Below, piece by piece: positions 42,917 to 51,071 of a DNA stretch of 62,775 nucleotides. Made by a program: the position numbers and the translations under genes. Source of the stretch: Clostridium sp. CAG:678 (GTDB lineage Bacteria; Bacillota; Clostridia; Oscillospirales; Acutalibacteraceae); the NCBI GenBank assembly GCA_000431535.1, contig HF991804.1, forward strand, positions 80,282-143,056, written 5' to 3'. The notes below the pieces were generated by a model, which made no database searches, was not told where the DNA came from, and saw only the letters and a list, made by a program, of their open reading frames with translations. How positions within the stretch are numbered: position 1 is the stretch's first letter; each line of letters starts with the position of its first letter.

Positions 42917-44239
42917 TTATTTAAAGCAGGCGGAATAGCGTTTTGCCCAGCGCAGCACGGTGCGTTCCTCCCAGCGGTGCGGAATGGCCGCGCTTGCCGC
43001 CATTGCCCCGGCAATTTTCGGCACGCCGGAAAGCAGTTTTTTCATGGCGTCTTTGTTTTTGCACAGATTTCTGCCTTTTTTCATCAGATCCGCCGGGTCA
43101 AACCGGATCAGGTCAAACAGGCTGTGAAAATCGGCGGTCATCGTAATGTTGTCCTCGTTCAATGTGCCGGATTCAAAAAAGTAATCAATGTCCTGCGGCG
43201 CCATGTTCAGCAGCAGGCGTTTTGCCGCGGCAAGCGGCGCCAGACCCTGCCCGAGTTCGCGGAAATACCGCACTTCGTATTGCCACAGCGTTTCGCAGTC
43301 ATATCTGCCGTTGGCGTCCGCCATAACCGTGTCCGCCAGATACCGCGCGGCGCGCAAAGCGTTTGCAATGCCGGATCCGATCAGCGGCACCGTCATAAAC
43401 GCGCTGTCTCCGATCGCGGCGTAACCGTCCCACACCATAATGCTCAGCGGCTGGCGAACGGGTATCTGCACAAACTGGCCGCCCCGCATCACTTTTGTGC
43501 CAAGCTGGGGATGGCTTTTTCTGAGGCTGTTTGCAACGCGTGATACCTCTTTTTCGTCAAGATCCGCAAACCTGCCGATCAAAAGATCCGTGTGCTCCTC
43601 TTCGGTTGCGATCCAGGTTATACCGCAAATGCCCTCTGCGAATAAGATCACTTTAAATTTATCCTGCACTTCGTTTCTGTCAGCGCGGTCAAAAAACGCG
43701 CGGTAAATGGAGATCCTGTCTTTTCTGCCCACGGTTTTTTCAATGGGTATCCCGGCAGGCAGGTTCATCCTTACGGGCGATTCCATGCCGCAGGCGTCTA
43801 TGATCAGGTCGCCGTAGATATCGCCCTTTTCCGTTGCAATGCCAACCACTCTGCTCCCCGCAGTGATCGGGCGCCGCACTTTGCAGTCATAAACGAGTTT
43901 TGCGCCGTTTTTTTCTGCGTTTCGGATCAGAAGATCGTAAATATCGCGCCGTTCCATTTTGATCTCGCGCTGATCAGCCGGCACGTGCTGGCGCAGCCCT
44001 ACCGTCATGGCGGGGTTAAAGAATGTCATGTCTTCTTTATATGTATAAAGCGTTTCGGGCGGCATCGGCAGTTCGGCGGCGGCAAGCGCTTTCGGGTCAA
44101 AAATATCTGTCCAGTCATAGCCCAGCGTTCCCTCGCTCTTTTTTTCGTAAACGGTAACGTCATATCCGTTTTTTGCAAGAATTCCCGCGGCTGCAAGGCC
44201 GCCGTGCCCCATCCCGGCAACGATGATCTTGCCTTTCAT
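42917..44239 (-). CDS. FAD-dependent oxidoreductase (geranylgeranyl reductase-like)
   Basis: Flavoprotein of about 440 residues in the group that contains geranylgeranyl reductases and halogenase-like monooxygenases. The FAD-binding motif GMGHGGLAAAGIL is at about 8-20, followed by the E at the end of beta 2 (VYEKK), and the second FAD motif AIGDSAFMTVPLIGSGIA lies near 290. Start ATG 44239 follows GGAGGG by six bases; an in-frame ATG at 44260 lacks a site. It is on the same strand as the acyltransferase-like cluster, separated by 162 bases. The substrate is unknown, but reduction or hydroxylation of a lipid tail would suit the neighbours (inference). Confidence 0.82.
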   Translation of the reverse strand: MKGKIIVAGMGHGGLAAAGILAKNGYDVTVYEKKSEGTLGYDWTDIFDPKALAAAELPMPPETLYTYKEDMTFFNPAMTVGLRQHVPADQREIKMERRDIYDLLIRNAEKNGAKLVYDCKVRRPITAGSRVVGIATEKGDIYGDLIIDACGMESPVRMNLPAGIPIEKTVGRKDRISIYRAFFDRADRNEVQDKFKVILFAEGICGITWIATEEEHTDLLIGRFADLDEKEVSRVANSLRKSHPQLGTKVMRGGQFVQIPVRQPLSIMVWDGYAAIGDSAFMTVPLIGSGIANALRAARYLADTVMADANGRYDCETLWQYEVRYFRELGQGLAPLAAAKRLLLNMAPQDIDYFFESGTLNEDNITMTADFHSLFDLIRFDPADLMKKGRNLCKNKDAMKKLLSGVPKIAGAMAASAAIPHRWEERTVLRWAKRYSACFK

Positions 44240-44365
44240 TCTGTTCCCTCCGATATGCATTTGGTGGTTCCGGCGTGTTTTACCGGCGGAAGATAAATTA
44301 TGCCTATATTATTATAACATATCCGGCAGGGAAATTACCATAAAAACTTTGCCCGGCATCACACG

Positions 44366-44947
44366 TCGCAGAGTCTGCACTGCTGTTTTCATCAGGGTGC
44401 TGAAACAAAAAGGAAGGAACCGTTTTACGATTCCTTCCTTTTTGCTTTCCAAACTGAACTCAAATGAGCCATCGTTGCCGCGAGCGGTATATTGCTTGCA
44501 ATGCTTTTTCATGTTTCTGCAATCAAAAATCATCTCCCGCGCATTTTGCCGCGGTTTTCTGCCGAAACGCTTTTCTCGTCAACGGTCAAGCAGGGTCTGT
44601 GCTGCCGTTCTTATCAGGGCGCTGAAACAAAAAGAAAAAGGAACCGTTTTACGGTTCCTTTCTTTTGGCTCCCCAAGTTGGACTCGAACCAACGACCCGC
44701 CCGGGTTGCGGTGCCCGGCATCTGCCTGCGGCAATGTATTGCCTTGCCCTCTGCCGACCGCTGCCCCTTCGATCGCTCCCTTTTTCTCGCGCAGCGAGCG
44801 GTCGCGCTCTCAGCAGTTCACAGCGATGCGGCTGTTAAGCAGGGTCTGCGCTGCCGTTCTTATCAGGGCGCTGAAACAAAAAGAAAAAGGAACCGTTTTA
44901 CGGTTCCTTTCTTTTGGCTCCCCAAGTTGGACTCGAACCAACGACCC
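44366..44947. repeat. Three-copy repeat linked to tRNA-Asn, two nearly identical copies
   Basis: Copies at 44588-44698 and 44837-44947 are 111 bases long and differ at one base. Each contains a unit (GCAGGGTCTG, TTATCAGGGCGCTGAAAC), a tRNA terminator hairpin (GGAACCGTTTTACGGTTCC) and the 3' end of tRNA-Asn. Only the second continues into a whole tRNA. A third, diverged copy (44366-44441) has the unit and hairpin but no tRNA sequence. Just before the second copy, 44827-44847 repeats the tRNA-Asn anticodon arm in the opposite orientation with two bases missing. The 138 bases between copies hold no gene. Confidence 0.85.
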
Positions 44948-44990
44948 TGCGGTTAACAGCCGCATGCTCTACCGACTGAGCTATTGAGGA
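44915..44990 (-). tRNA. tRNA-Asn (GTT)
   Basis: Complete cloverleaf on the minus strand: acceptor TCCTCAA / TTGGGGA, D arm AGCTCAGTCGGTAGAGC, anticodon loop CTGTTAA (anticodon GTT), T arm with GTTCGAGTCC, and encoded CCA (44915-44917). A strong promoter lies upstream and a hairpin terminator (44885-44911) follows. The 3' 33 bases are duplicated at 44666-44698. Confidence 0.97.
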
Positions 44991-45021
44991 ATATATTGTG
45001 CAATCTCTCAAGTGCTTTAAT

Positions 45022-45050
45022 ATAATAGCAAAAAATATCTTGGATGTCAA
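45022..45050 (-). promoter_or_regulatory. Promoter of tRNA-Asn
   Basis: TTGACA (45045-45050) and TATTAT (45022-45027) on the minus strand, 17-base spacer. Confidence 0.85.
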
Positions 45051-45188
45051 CACTTTTTTTCCTGTTTTGTTACTTTTATTTTTGTTCGATCTATGTTAAT
45101 ATTAATTTAAGACAGATGCATGGTTTTTTGCTTGTTTATGCAGGAAACGCTTTACTTATACCATATTCCGTTTAAAAGGAAATGAAAA

Positions 45189-46316
45189 ATGAAAACAGAA
45201 AGATCACCGAAAAAATTAAATAATATTGAGTTTATAAGATTTGTATTCGCGGTTATCATTGTTTATTTTCATATTCTGCACACGAATTTGATCTCCGCGT
45301 TAAACGGCGGCACGGCGTTTTTAAATGAAATTGCGCAGCAGTGCTCCAATGCCGAATATGCGGTGGAATGCTTTTTCATCATTGCAGGGTATTTTCTGTT
45401 TTGTTCTTATAGAAAGAATCCGCAGCTTTCCGTAAAGCAGTTTGCTTTTAAGAAATTTACAAGGCTGTGGCCGGTTTTATTTGTTTCTATAGCCATAGGC
45501 GTTTTGTTTTTTAATGCGGATGTATTTTCCTCTTTCTTTAATCTTTTGTTTTTGCAGTGTATCGGGGTGTCGCTGGATTATCAGGGCATTAGCTGGTATG
45601 TATCGCCGTTTTTCTGGGCAATGATCTTCTATTATGTTTTGCTCAGGTGTGTGAAAAACCGAAAGACAGCGCATATTCTGATCGGCGTGATCACCTATTT
45701 TTCCTATGTTGTGGTCATCAATAACGGATTTGAGCGTAATACGGTCTACGGCATTTTCAGTTTGGGGCTGCTCCGCGCACTGGGCGGAATCGGCGCAGGG
45801 TATCTGATTGGCTTATGCCTGAACAGCATTCAAAACTTGCCGGCAGTGCAAAACTTCCGCGGCACAAAAAGACAGAATTTTATCATATCCGCAACCATGT
45901 CTGTTGTTGAGGCAGGGTGCGCGGCGCTGCTTTTGTTTCATTTCTTTAATCAGGATAGGGCGTATGACAACCAGTTTTTTGTTGTTATCGTTTTCTCCTG
46001 CCTGCTCGTCTGCATGGTCAGCGGAAAGGGCATTTTCTCCCGGCTTTTTAATAACAGGTTTTTCGGATTCTTCGGCAGATATTCCTATTCAATCTATATG
46101 ATGCAGCAGGTTGCTTTCTGGATCCTGAAAGCAACGTTTTGGAAAAATACGAATTTTGCCGCGCAGCACGGCTTATGGTGCGTGGCGATATCTGCCGCTT
46201 TCGCGGTTGTGCTGGGTATAGTTACCTATTACCTTGTTGAAAAGCCCGGCGCAGCCCTTCTGAATAAAGCGGGCAAAAAACTTTTCAGCAGGGATTCCGG
46301 CAAAATATTACCGTAA
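45189..46316 (+). CDS. Acyltransferase 3 family membrane protein
   Basis: Ten-helix membrane O-acyltransferase (acyltransferase 3 family), 375 residues. It opens KLNNIEFIRFVFAVIIVYFH, where the R in helix 1 and the final H are the conserved family residues, and ends with the basic tail after helix 10. Such enzymes acetylate or otherwise acylate sugars of surface polysaccharides, teichoic acids or peptidoglycan at the outer face of the membrane. AAAAGGA precedes the ATG. There is no fused SGNH domain. The glycan acceptor is unknown; the window's surface-glycan genes are candidates. Confidence 0.88.
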   Translation: MKTERSPKKLNNIEFIRFVFAVIIVYFHILHTNLISALNGGTAFLNEIAQQCSNAEYAVECFFIIAGYFLFCSYRKNPQLSVKQFAFKKFTRLWPVLFVSIAIGVLFFNADVFSSFFNLLFLQCIGVSLDYQGISWYVSPFFWAMIFYYVLLRCVKNRKTAHILIGVITYFSYVVVINNGFERNTVYGIFSLGLLRALGGIGAGYLIGLCLNSIQNLPAVQNFRGTKRQNFIISATMSVVEAGCAALLLFHFFNQDRAYDNQFFVVIVFSCLLVCMVSGKGIFSRLFNNRFFGFFGRYSYSIYMMQQVAFWILKATFWKNTNFAAQHGLWCVAISAAFAVVLGIVTYYLVEKPGAALLNKAGKKLFSRDSGKILP

Positions 46317-46361
46317 CAGAATGGCACAGACCGAACAGCAGACTTCTTTTTCTATGCGGGG

Positions 46362-46874
46362 GTGCGTTTTGATCAGATGATGAGATATGAACACATTATG
46401 CACACGATACCGCCTGTTTACGATGAAAACAGCCGGGTGCTGATTCTTGGCACCATGCCCTCCCCGAAATCAAGGGAAGTTCATTTTTATTACGGCAACC
46501 CGCAAAACCGCTTTTGGCGTGTGCTTGCCGCCGTGCGCGGGGAAGAATTGCCCCGGAGCACGGAAGAGAAAACGGAGTTTCTGCGCCGCAGCCGGATCGC
46601 GCTTTGGGATACGCTTGCTTCCTGCGATATTACGGGCGCGGCGGACAGCAGCATTAAAAACGCCGTGCCGAACGATCTGCGCGTTATTCTTGATGCGGCA
46701 GATATCAAAAAGATCTTTACAACGGGAAAAACGGCATTTAAATACTATTGCCGGTATCAGTTTGCGCAAACGGGGATCGAGGCGGTCTGCCTGCCTTCCC
46801 CCAGCCCGGCAAACGCAAGGGTCAGCCTGGCAGAACTGATTGAAGAATACAAAATTATAAACCATTATCTTTGA
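46362..46874 (+). CDS. DNA-deoxyinosine glycosylase (UDG superfamily)
   Basis: Uracil-DNA-glycosylase superfamily enzyme of 165-170 residues that removes hypoxanthine (deaminated adenine) from DNA. The diagnostic segment LGTMPSPKSREVHFYYGNPQNRFW (split over about 30-53) matches the deoxyinosine glycosylase family, and PSPSPANARVSL near the C-terminus is the second active-site loop. The start is uncertain: GTG 46362, ATG 46377 or the adjacent ATG 46380 all fit, and none has an ideal site (GGGGG lies just before the GTG). It is followed after 18 bases by a DUF2804 gene. With the OGG and family 4 UDG in this window, it adds to the base-excision repair set. Confidence 0.88.
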   Translation: MRFDQMMRYEHIMHTIPPVYDENSRVLILGTMPSPKSREVHFYYGNPQNRFWRVLAAVRGEELPRSTEEKTEFLRRSRIALWDTLASCDITGAADSSIKNAVPNDLRVILDAADIKKIFTTGKTAFKYYCRYQFAQTGIEAVCLPSPSPANARVSLAELIEEYKIINHYL

Positions 46875-46892
46875 ACTTACGGGGGTGTTCGT

Positions 46893-47933
46893 ATGCAACA
46901 TGAGATCACAAAACCGCAAAAACTGCTGGATGAAAACGGCAACATTGCCGAGCCGGGATTTGCCAAAAAACTTTTGTGGCAGTATTCGCGCGCAGATATC
47001 AAAGCGCCGAAGATACGCATAAAAGAGTGGGATTATTATTACATAGGCACACAGGATTACGGTTTATGCCTTACGATATCCGACGCCGGTTACGTTGGCA
47101 CGGTTTCCGCTTCCGTTGTGCGTTTCGGCAAAACGCCAAGGCAGATGAACGGCGCGCAGATCAATCTGTTTACCATGGGCAAAGTGGGCCTGCCGCCTAC
47201 CAGCGAGCATGGAGATGTGCATGCCCGGGCGGGCACGGCAGATTTTACGTTTGAAAACAACGGAACCGAGCGCCGCCTTTACGGCTCTTTTGACAATTAC
47301 TGCAACACAAAAAAAGCGCTGATCTTTGATATTCTGCTGACCGATATACCGCCGGAAAGCATGGTGATTGCCACGCCGTTTGATAAGGATAAGCATTTTT
47401 ATTATAATCAGAAGATCAACTGCATGCGCGCCGAGGGCTTTTTTGAATATGACGGCAAACGCTATGATTTTAACCGCGAAAACGGCGCGCTGGCAACGCT
47501 GGACTGGGGCAGAGGGGTATGGACTTATGACAACACCTGGCTCTGGGGTTCCGGCCAGATGGTTCTGGAGGACGGCAGCCTGTTCGGCTTTAATATCGGC
47601 TACGGTTTCGGCAACACCGCCGCGGCGAGCGAGAATATGCTGTTTTACAACGGCAAGGCGCATAAACTGGAAGATGTCAGATTCAACATCCCCATGCGCG
47701 GCAAAACGTATCTTTACACTGAGCCGTGGACGTTTACTTCTTCGGACGGCAGGTTTGAAATGGAGTTTAAGCCGGTCATAGACCGGTATGATCCGATTGA
47801 CGCCAAGATCATGTGCATGATTCCGCATCAGGTGTTCGGCCTGATCTCCGGCACGGCAGTTCTTGATGACGGAACAAAGATAACGGTAAAAGATAAAATG
47901 GTGTTCGCAGAGCGCGTGCATAATAAATGGTGA
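46893..47933 (+). CDS. DUF2804 family protein
   Basis: A 346-residue DUF2804 protein. The family hallmark LDWGRGVWTYDNTWLWGSG (about 204-222) is present, as are FTFENNG and the late IPMRGKTYLYTEPW segment. No signal peptide or membrane helix is visible, so it is likely cytoplasmic. The fold is expected to be a beta-rich, lipocalin-like sandwich, from family knowledge, and no activity is assigned. AACTTACGGGGGTG precedes the ATG. It may be co-transcribed with the deoxyinosine glycosylase upstream, and a terminator follows. Confidence 0.88.
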   Translation: MQHEITKPQKLLDENGNIAEPGFAKKLLWQYSRADIKAPKIRIKEWDYYYIGTQDYGLCLTISDAGYVGTVSASVVRFGKTPRQMNGAQINLFTMGKVGLPPTSEHGDVHARAGTADFTFENNGTERRLYGSFDNYCNTKKALIFDILLTDIPPESMVIATPFDKDKHFYYNQKINCMRAEGFFEYDGKRYDFNRENGALATLDWGRGVWTYDNTWLWGSGQMVLEDGSLFGFNIGYGFGNTAAASENMLFYNGKAHKLEDVRFNIPMRGKTYLYTEPWTFTSSDGRFEMEFKPVIDRYDPIDAKIMCMIPHQVFGLISGTAVLDDGTKITVKDKMVFAERVHNKW

Positions 47934-47947
47934 AAAAGGGAAAGTGT

Positions 47948-47980
47948 AACGCCGCATAAACACTTGGTTTATGCGGCGTT
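47948..47980 (+). terminator. Terminator after the DUF2804 gene
   Basis: Fourteen-base perfect stem AACGCCGCATAAAC / GTTTATGCGGCGTT, loop ACTTG, T-containing tail. Confidence 0.84.
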
Positions 47981-48085
47981 TAATCTTTATAAAACGTATC
48001 TTTAGCTTGGACCAATTATGCATCGTTCCCTGCACATATTATTTATTCCTAAACTTTATTAATACAACAAAACATTAACAAAATT

Positions 48086-48150
48086 TGCTGCGACGAGGTT
48101 CAGCCGGCTTAATCGACAGTCTGAAAGGCTCCCGAAAGGGAGCCTTTTCT
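48086..48150 (+). terminator. Terminator with conserved upstream motif (copy 2)
   Basis: Motif GGTTCAGCCGGCTTAATC (48099-48116) and following ACAGTCTGA, then stem AAAGGCTCCC-GAAA-GGGAGCCTTT with TTC. It matches the element at 10965-11030 in 23 of 28 aligned bases of the motif. It lies between convergent genes and after the DUF2804 gene's own terminator, so its transcript of origin is unclear. Confidence 0.65.
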
Positions 48151-48185
48151 ATGCATGTTCCAATCTAACGCCTTAAACGATGCCG

Positions 48186-50147
48186 TTAATTTTCTGCTTT
48201 TTTACGGCGTTTGCCAAGCGTGAAGATTGCCGCAGCGGAAACGATCATTGCGCCCACAGAGGGAATCATGAACCCAGCGCCTGTGTTCGGGGATTTGCTT
48301 GCCGCGTTGTCTGCTTTTTCAAGTGCGGCAACAGCGTCATTTATAGCTTTTGCCATGGCGTCTACTTCCGCTTGCTGGGTAATGTTCTTTGTTCTGTCTA
48401 CTGCGCTGATTGCAGCTTTAACCGCGCTGAAATCTTTATAGTCCTTCGGATTCAGTTTTTCAGCGTTTGCAATGGCTTCATCCACCGCGGTGTAATCTGC
48501 AGGTTTGTACTCAAGCGCGTCGATTGCGGTTTTCAGATCTGAGGCAAGCGCGTCAATCTCATCCTGCCTTAATCGGTTCCAGTTTTCGTCTACAGCTGTC
48601 TGCGCGGCGCTTGCTGCCTGCATGAGGCGTGCCCAGCTTTCTTCTGTGTAAAGCGAGCCGTCTGACGGGATCAGCGCCTGATTATCTTCTATGCCGGTAA
48701 AAATTCCGTCTTTCGGAATCAGATTGTCTATCGCGTTTTTAAGGTTAAGCACATATTCGTCCAGCAACGCCTGGTCTTTGGCAAGCAGTTTATACATCTG
48801 ATCGGCGTAAGAATAGTACCGTTCCACGGCCACTCTTGTGTCATCCGTATACAGTGTAAGATCTACGCCGTCAAGTCTGGCAAGCTGTTCTTCCAAAGCA
48901 GTAAAATCGGCAGGAAGATAGGTAGCGTCAATATTGGCAATGTGCAGATTTCCGCTAACAGTCAGCGCAACCGCCGATCCGTCTTTTGAGGAAGCCACAA
49001 CCGTGCCGTCATCCAGGCATACGTCAAAACTGTTGATCGATTCGACGCCGGATTCTTCCCTTTTTTCAAGACTTATGGTAACATGGCTTCCCTCTTTATA
49101 AAGCGTGCTGTTTTCAAATACGATGGTGTCGTCCTCGTGTTCCGGAGTTATAGTCGTTGCGGCAACTAAAGTATCCGCCGGTTCTATCTCGTAGTAATTC
49201 GCGTCATAAAGCGTAATCCCGGTTATTGTAAGGGTGCCGTTGGCCCCGTTTTTGTTATAGCCGTTAAGCATGAAATAACCAATTGCATACCGTGTGCCGT
49301 TATCATCTGTTTCATAATCCGTAACGTAGGAATTGAACGTTACCGAAACGTATGTTGTGCTGCCCGAGAAGAACAGCTTGCTTTTGGCACTGATTTTCAT
49401 GATTGGGTGAAAGAATTCACCGTCCAGTTTCGCCCTGAAAACTATGCGCTCGCCGGCATAAACGGTTTTCGGCATTTCAATCTCAAAGTTTGTTTCATTC
49501 GCGGTGGTAAACGGCTGATCCGTGCGGCCGATATAAACGTGGAGGTAATTTGAACCGCTGTCTGCCTGATGGGAATCCGATTCACCGTAACGAATCTGAT
49601 ATGTTCCCGCTGCAAGCCCGGTAATTTCCGTAACGCCGGAAACGGTTTTCCAGTCATTTGCATTATTCAGTGTATATTCATATGTTTCGGCTGCATCCAG
49701 ATTTATGATTTTTCCGTCAGCGGCAGCAGCGTCCGTTGCCGGCTTGGTGTAGAGATCACCTGTTTTAAGGTGTTCGGTGCGTGGCTGTTTGGTTCTGCTC
49801 CAGCGCACGTGGTAATAAGAAGTTTTTGTGCCGTCGGCAGAGGTTACATAAAACGTAATGTCGTTCCAGCCGTAATTCAGGGAAACAGTATAAGTGTTGC
49901 TGCCTCCGTTTATTGTGGCAAGCGGGTTTACAGTTTCAATTGTTGTTTCTTCAATTTTGCCGCTTATGTAATTCAGTTCGCCGTAAAACGGATCATCCTG
50001 TGTTCCGCTTCCGGTAAATGTAAGGCTGTACTGCAGCACAACTCCGGTGTTGTCATCGGCATCCGGATTGTCTGCCGCGAAAGCGTAGATTGGTATGTTT
50101 GCAATAATCAGAAGTATTGCAAAAAGAAGTGCCATTTTCCTTTTCAT
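48186..50147 (-). CDS. Secreted, probably sortase-anchored surface protein with FIVAR-like repeats
   Basis: A 653-residue surface protein. It has a signal peptide (KRKMALLFAILLIIANIPIY, cleavage after AFA near 24), a cadherin-like beta-sandwich near 50-130, and beta domains to about 400. Three FIVAR-like helical repeats follow (about 415-475, 480-545 and 545-615). The C-terminus is SPNTGAG, a hydrophobic helix and KRRKK, the layout of a sortase substrate with S in place of the L of LPXTG. No sortase is in this window. A promoter with a perfect palindrome precedes it. Binding to host or dietary glycans is a plausible role but is not shown. Confidence 0.85.
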   Translation of the reverse strand: MKRKMALLFAILLIIANIPIYAFAADNPDADDNTGVVLQYSLTFTGSGTQDDPFYGELNYISGKIEETTIETVNPLATINGGSNTYTVSLNYGWNDITFYVTSADGTKTSYYHVRWSRTKQPRTEHLKTGDLYTKPATDAAAADGKIINLDAAETYEYTLNNANDWKTVSGVTEITGLAAGTYQIRYGESDSHQADSGSNYLHVYIGRTDQPFTTANETNFEIEMPKTVYAGERIVFRAKLDGEFFHPIMKISAKSKLFFSGSTTYVSVTFNSYVTDYETDDNGTRYAIGYFMLNGYNKNGANGTLTITGITLYDANYYEIEPADTLVAATTITPEHEDDTIVFENSTLYKEGSHVTISLEKREESGVESINSFDVCLDDGTVVASSKDGSAVALTVSGNLHIANIDATYLPADFTALEEQLARLDGVDLTLYTDDTRVAVERYYSYADQMYKLLAKDQALLDEYVLNLKNAIDNLIPKDGIFTGIEDNQALIPSDGSLYTEESWARLMQAASAAQTAVDENWNRLRQDEIDALASDLKTAIDALEYKPADYTAVDEAIANAEKLNPKDYKDFSAVKAAISAVDRTKNITQQAEVDAMAKAINDAVAALEKADNAASKSPNTGAGFMIPSVGAMIVSAAAIFTLGKRRKKAEN

Positions 50148-50172
50148 AATCTGCTGTCCTTTCTTTTAGATT

Positions 50173-50192
50173 TTGTAAAGACACCTTTACAA
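50173..50192. promoter_or_regulatory. Perfect palindromic operator candidate
   Basis: TTGTAAAG-ACAC-CTTTACAA, eight-base arms with a four-base centre, placed between the -10 element and the start codon of the surface-protein gene, covering the expected transcription start. The binding protein is unknown. Confidence 0.7.
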
Positions 50193-50196
50193 TTCT

Positions 50197-50226
50197 ATTA
50201 TACTGGACAATATGGATATAAGTCAA
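50197..50226 (-). promoter_or_regulatory. Promoter of the surface-protein gene
   Basis: TTGACT (50221-50226) and TATAAT (50197-50202) on the minus strand, 18-base spacer. The rest of the 320-base gap up to 50468 holds no other supported feature. Confidence 0.82.
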
Positions 50227-50468
50227 ACATTTTAAACGCACAATGTGAAATTCTGCTCGCCTTTGGATAAATGGACAAAAATACATGCCGCGCTTTGTAA
50301 AAAAGGACATGGATGAACGGTAAGACGCTATAAGTAATTGTATCAAAATTATTAAAATGTGGTTACATAAATTGCATAATGTGCGCACATATGGTATAAT
50401 TGTGAAAAATTGTGTGCATATATAGGTCTTTTTGTATTTTCGGCAGGCTTTGTGCCAGAGGTCAGAAG

Positions 50469-51071
50469 ATGAAGATTTACGATATTACGCCGGATATCCT
50501 GTGCGCAAGGCTTTACCCGGGGGACAGTATGCCCCGTCTGGAGCGCCGCGCAAAGATAGCGGACGGAAACGAATATAATCTTTCCGATATTTCCATGTGC
50601 CTGCACACGGGCGCGCATATAGACGCGCCGCTGCACTTTTTTGAGGACGGAGCCGCCGTGGACGTGCTGCCGCCGGCAAAATTCGTGGGCAGGTGTGTTG
50701 TGAAAGCGGCAAACGGCCCCGTTACGGCGCAGTGGATCGAAAAGAATCTGCCGTGGGACTGCAAAAGGCTGATTATAAAATGCGGCGCAAACGGGTATCT
50801 TATGGATAACGCCGTGTTTGAACTTTGCAGATTTGATATGGAACTTGTGGGGATCGATGCCTTGTCTATAGCGCCGCCGGAAAACGAAGGCCCTGTGCAC
50901 CGGGAACTTCTGAATCACGGCATTGCCGTGCTGGAGGGAATCGATCTTACGGATATTGAGCCGGGCGAATATTTTTTGTTTGCCCCGCCGCTCAAAATAG
51001 GAGGTGCCGAGGCGGCGCCGTGCAGAGCCTTGCTGATCAAAGGCATTATTGCAACGGAAGCACAGTTATGA
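50469..51071 (+). CDS. Cyclase-family metal-dependent hydrolase (kynurenine formamidase-like)
   Basis: A 200-residue protein of the cyclase family, which includes bacterial arylformamidases. The metal-binding motif appears as HTGAHIDAPLHF (about 41-52), a variant of the usual HxGTHxDxPxHF, and a later glutamate/histidine-rich stretch (HRELLNHGIAVLEG) matches the family. Start ATG 50469 is chosen from the MKIYDITPDI opening; the frame is open 5' without a site. The stop overlaps the next start (ATGA). Without other tryptophan-degradation genes nearby, the substrate is unknown. The link to a priming sugar transferase is unusual. Confidence 0.85.
   Translation: MKIYDITPDILCARLYPGDSMPRLERRAKIADGNEYNLSDISMCLHTGAHIDAPLHFFEDGAAVDVLPPAKFVGRCVVKAANGPVTAQWIEKNLPWDCKRLIIKCGANGYLMDNAVFELCRFDMELVGIDALSIAPPENEGPVHRELLNHGIAVLEGIDLTDIEPGEYFLFAPPLKIGGAEAAPCRALLIKGIIATEAQL

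Noticed and set aside
44366-44947. CRISPR-like repeat array
   Set aside because: Only three units, of 111 bases, containing tRNA and terminator sequence, with no uniform spacers and no cas genes.
44223-44987. Plus-strand frame of 254 codons with repeated PSWTRTNDP
   Set aside because: This is a well-known artefact of reading the complement of tRNA 3' ends; it only reflects the tRNA-Asn repeats.
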